This document shows, in pieces, positions 42,767 through 43,243 of a stretch of 43,243 nucleotides of DNA; position 1 is the stretch's first letter, and each line of letters begins with the position of its first letter. The DNA lies in the NCBI GenBank assembly GCA_003562775.1, contig PWTU01000267.1, forward strand, positions 1 to 43,243, read 5' to 3'. Both the position numbers and the translations under genes were made by a program. This DNA is from Ignavibacteriales bacterium. GTDB lineage: Bacteria > Bacteroidota > Ignavibacteria > T3Sed10-11. The notes beneath the pieces are model-generated. The model made no database searches. It was not told the origin of the DNA and worked only from the letters and a program-made list of their open reading frames with translations.

Positions 42767-43243
42767 CTATTTACCTTTTCGCTTAGGCGGCATATTATTT
42801 TTCCGGTAGCGCGGATTCAATTCGGAACGTTCTTCAAGGAATTCTTCAAACGATTTCAGTTCATCTTCCTTCATATCGGCAATGGTGAGGTATTGATAAT
42901 AGACGTGTTCGAAAAGGAATCTTTCCCGGTTCTCCGATTTTTTCAGGTCGATTTTATAATCTTTGCCAAGCGTTCTGTCGGTTGCGAGATGCCGGTGTAG
43001 TTCGCTTTCGACATTTTTTGATTCAACGATACCCGATAAACGGTTTAATAATCCGTCCTCCAGTTTTGGCGACGCAATTCCTACAAGAAGACATCTTGGC
43101 GGGGCTTCATCAAGCCAAAATATAAATGCACCGGGAACCGGCGGTACATTCGGTAAATCGTCGATAGTTCGAATCGGACTCATTTTCAGGTTTTGGAATA
43201 AATTATAAAACCGATGTCTGGCTACTTTACTGGTATTTCGCAT
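42767..43243 (-). CDS. unknown protein, possibly GIY-YIG-like, at the window edge
   Basis: This 158-residue frame reaches the right window edge with an ATG as its last triplet; whether it continues upstream cannot be seen. Internal ATG at 43183 (MSPIRTIDDLPNVPPVPGAF) could also be the start. The stretch PVPGAFIFWLDEAP, then RCLLVGIASPKLEDGLLNRL, resembles the strand, strand, helix opening of a GIY-YIG domain (G.YI...YVG....L..RL), but the key YIG tyrosine pattern is degenerate. The C-terminus is charged and ends in a Lys-rich tail. It is convergent with rlmA, five bases apart. Function unknown. Confidence 0.6.
   Translation of the reverse strand: MRNTSKVARHRFYNLFQNLKMSPIRTIDDLPNVPPVPGAFIFWLDEAPPRCLLVGIASPKLEDGLLNRLSGIVESKNVESELHRHLATDRTLGKDYKIDLKKSENRERFLFEHVYYQYLTIADMKEDELKSFEEFLEERSELNPRYRKNNMPPKRKGK

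Overview
This 43 kb window is a chromosomal segment from a bacterium with moderate G+C and compact, mostly housekeeping gene content. Several traits suggest a member of the FCB group or a neighbouring phylum: a DUF2723/GT117 membrane protein, many lipoproteins with plain lipoboxes, a secreted S9 peptidase, a MarR/YceI pair, tandem secreted amidohydrolases and paired signal peptidases. Clear Shine-Dalgarno sites (AGGAGG type) precede many genes, and one textbook sigma70 promoter (TTGACA, 17 nt, TATATC) is visible. Both argue against a core Bacteroidota genome. The phylum is inference; no rRNA or marker-gene search was possible.

Layout. 1-2.6 kb: the 3' end of a SIMPL/DUF541 gene, a MazF toxin with a ribbon-helix-helix-like antitoxin, then two TenA-family thiamin-salvage genes (Cys type and Glu type) behind a TPP riboswitch, all on the minus strand. 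2.6-6.1 kb: a lipoprotein with its own terminator, DNA polymerase IV, a double-CDGSH iron-sulfur protein overlapping a small membrane protein, and prephenate dehydratase. 6.2-12 kb: a lipoprotein esterase, TypA, MarR, YceI and P5C dehydrogenase, with two strong terminators. 12-15.4 kb: a PAP2 phosphatase and two amidohydrolases, the second lacking most metal ligands. 15.4-22.4 kb: an unknown zinc-ribbon-like protein, PBP1A, a DksA/TraR-like protein behind a possibly structured leader, a MutY-like glycosylase without a 4Fe-4S motif, an M24 peptidase and a VapBC-like toxin-antitoxin pair.

22.5-27 kb: carAB. 27-33.6 kb: a lipoprotein, lepA, two signal peptidase I genes and hemW, the last four apparently one operon. 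33.6-38.3 kb: GT117-like transferase, methyltransferase and GT4 glycosyltransferase, a likely envelope glycosylation cluster. 38.4-43.2 kb: a lipoprotein, a large S9 peptidase, an RlmA-like rRNA methyltransferase and an unknown gene at the window edge.

Accessory signals are small: two toxin-antitoxin modules, a palindromic repeat family (core GTGCG[A/T]CGCAC, five copies, two of the pairs about 78 bp elements) bracketing the second module, CCCGA-type mini-palindromes, a nested palindromic element at 38.3 kb, and an intergenic region at 18.9 kb that can fold into competing RNA structures. I see no CRISPR array, prophage, intact insertion sequence, tRNA or rRNA, and no large unrecognised multigene system.
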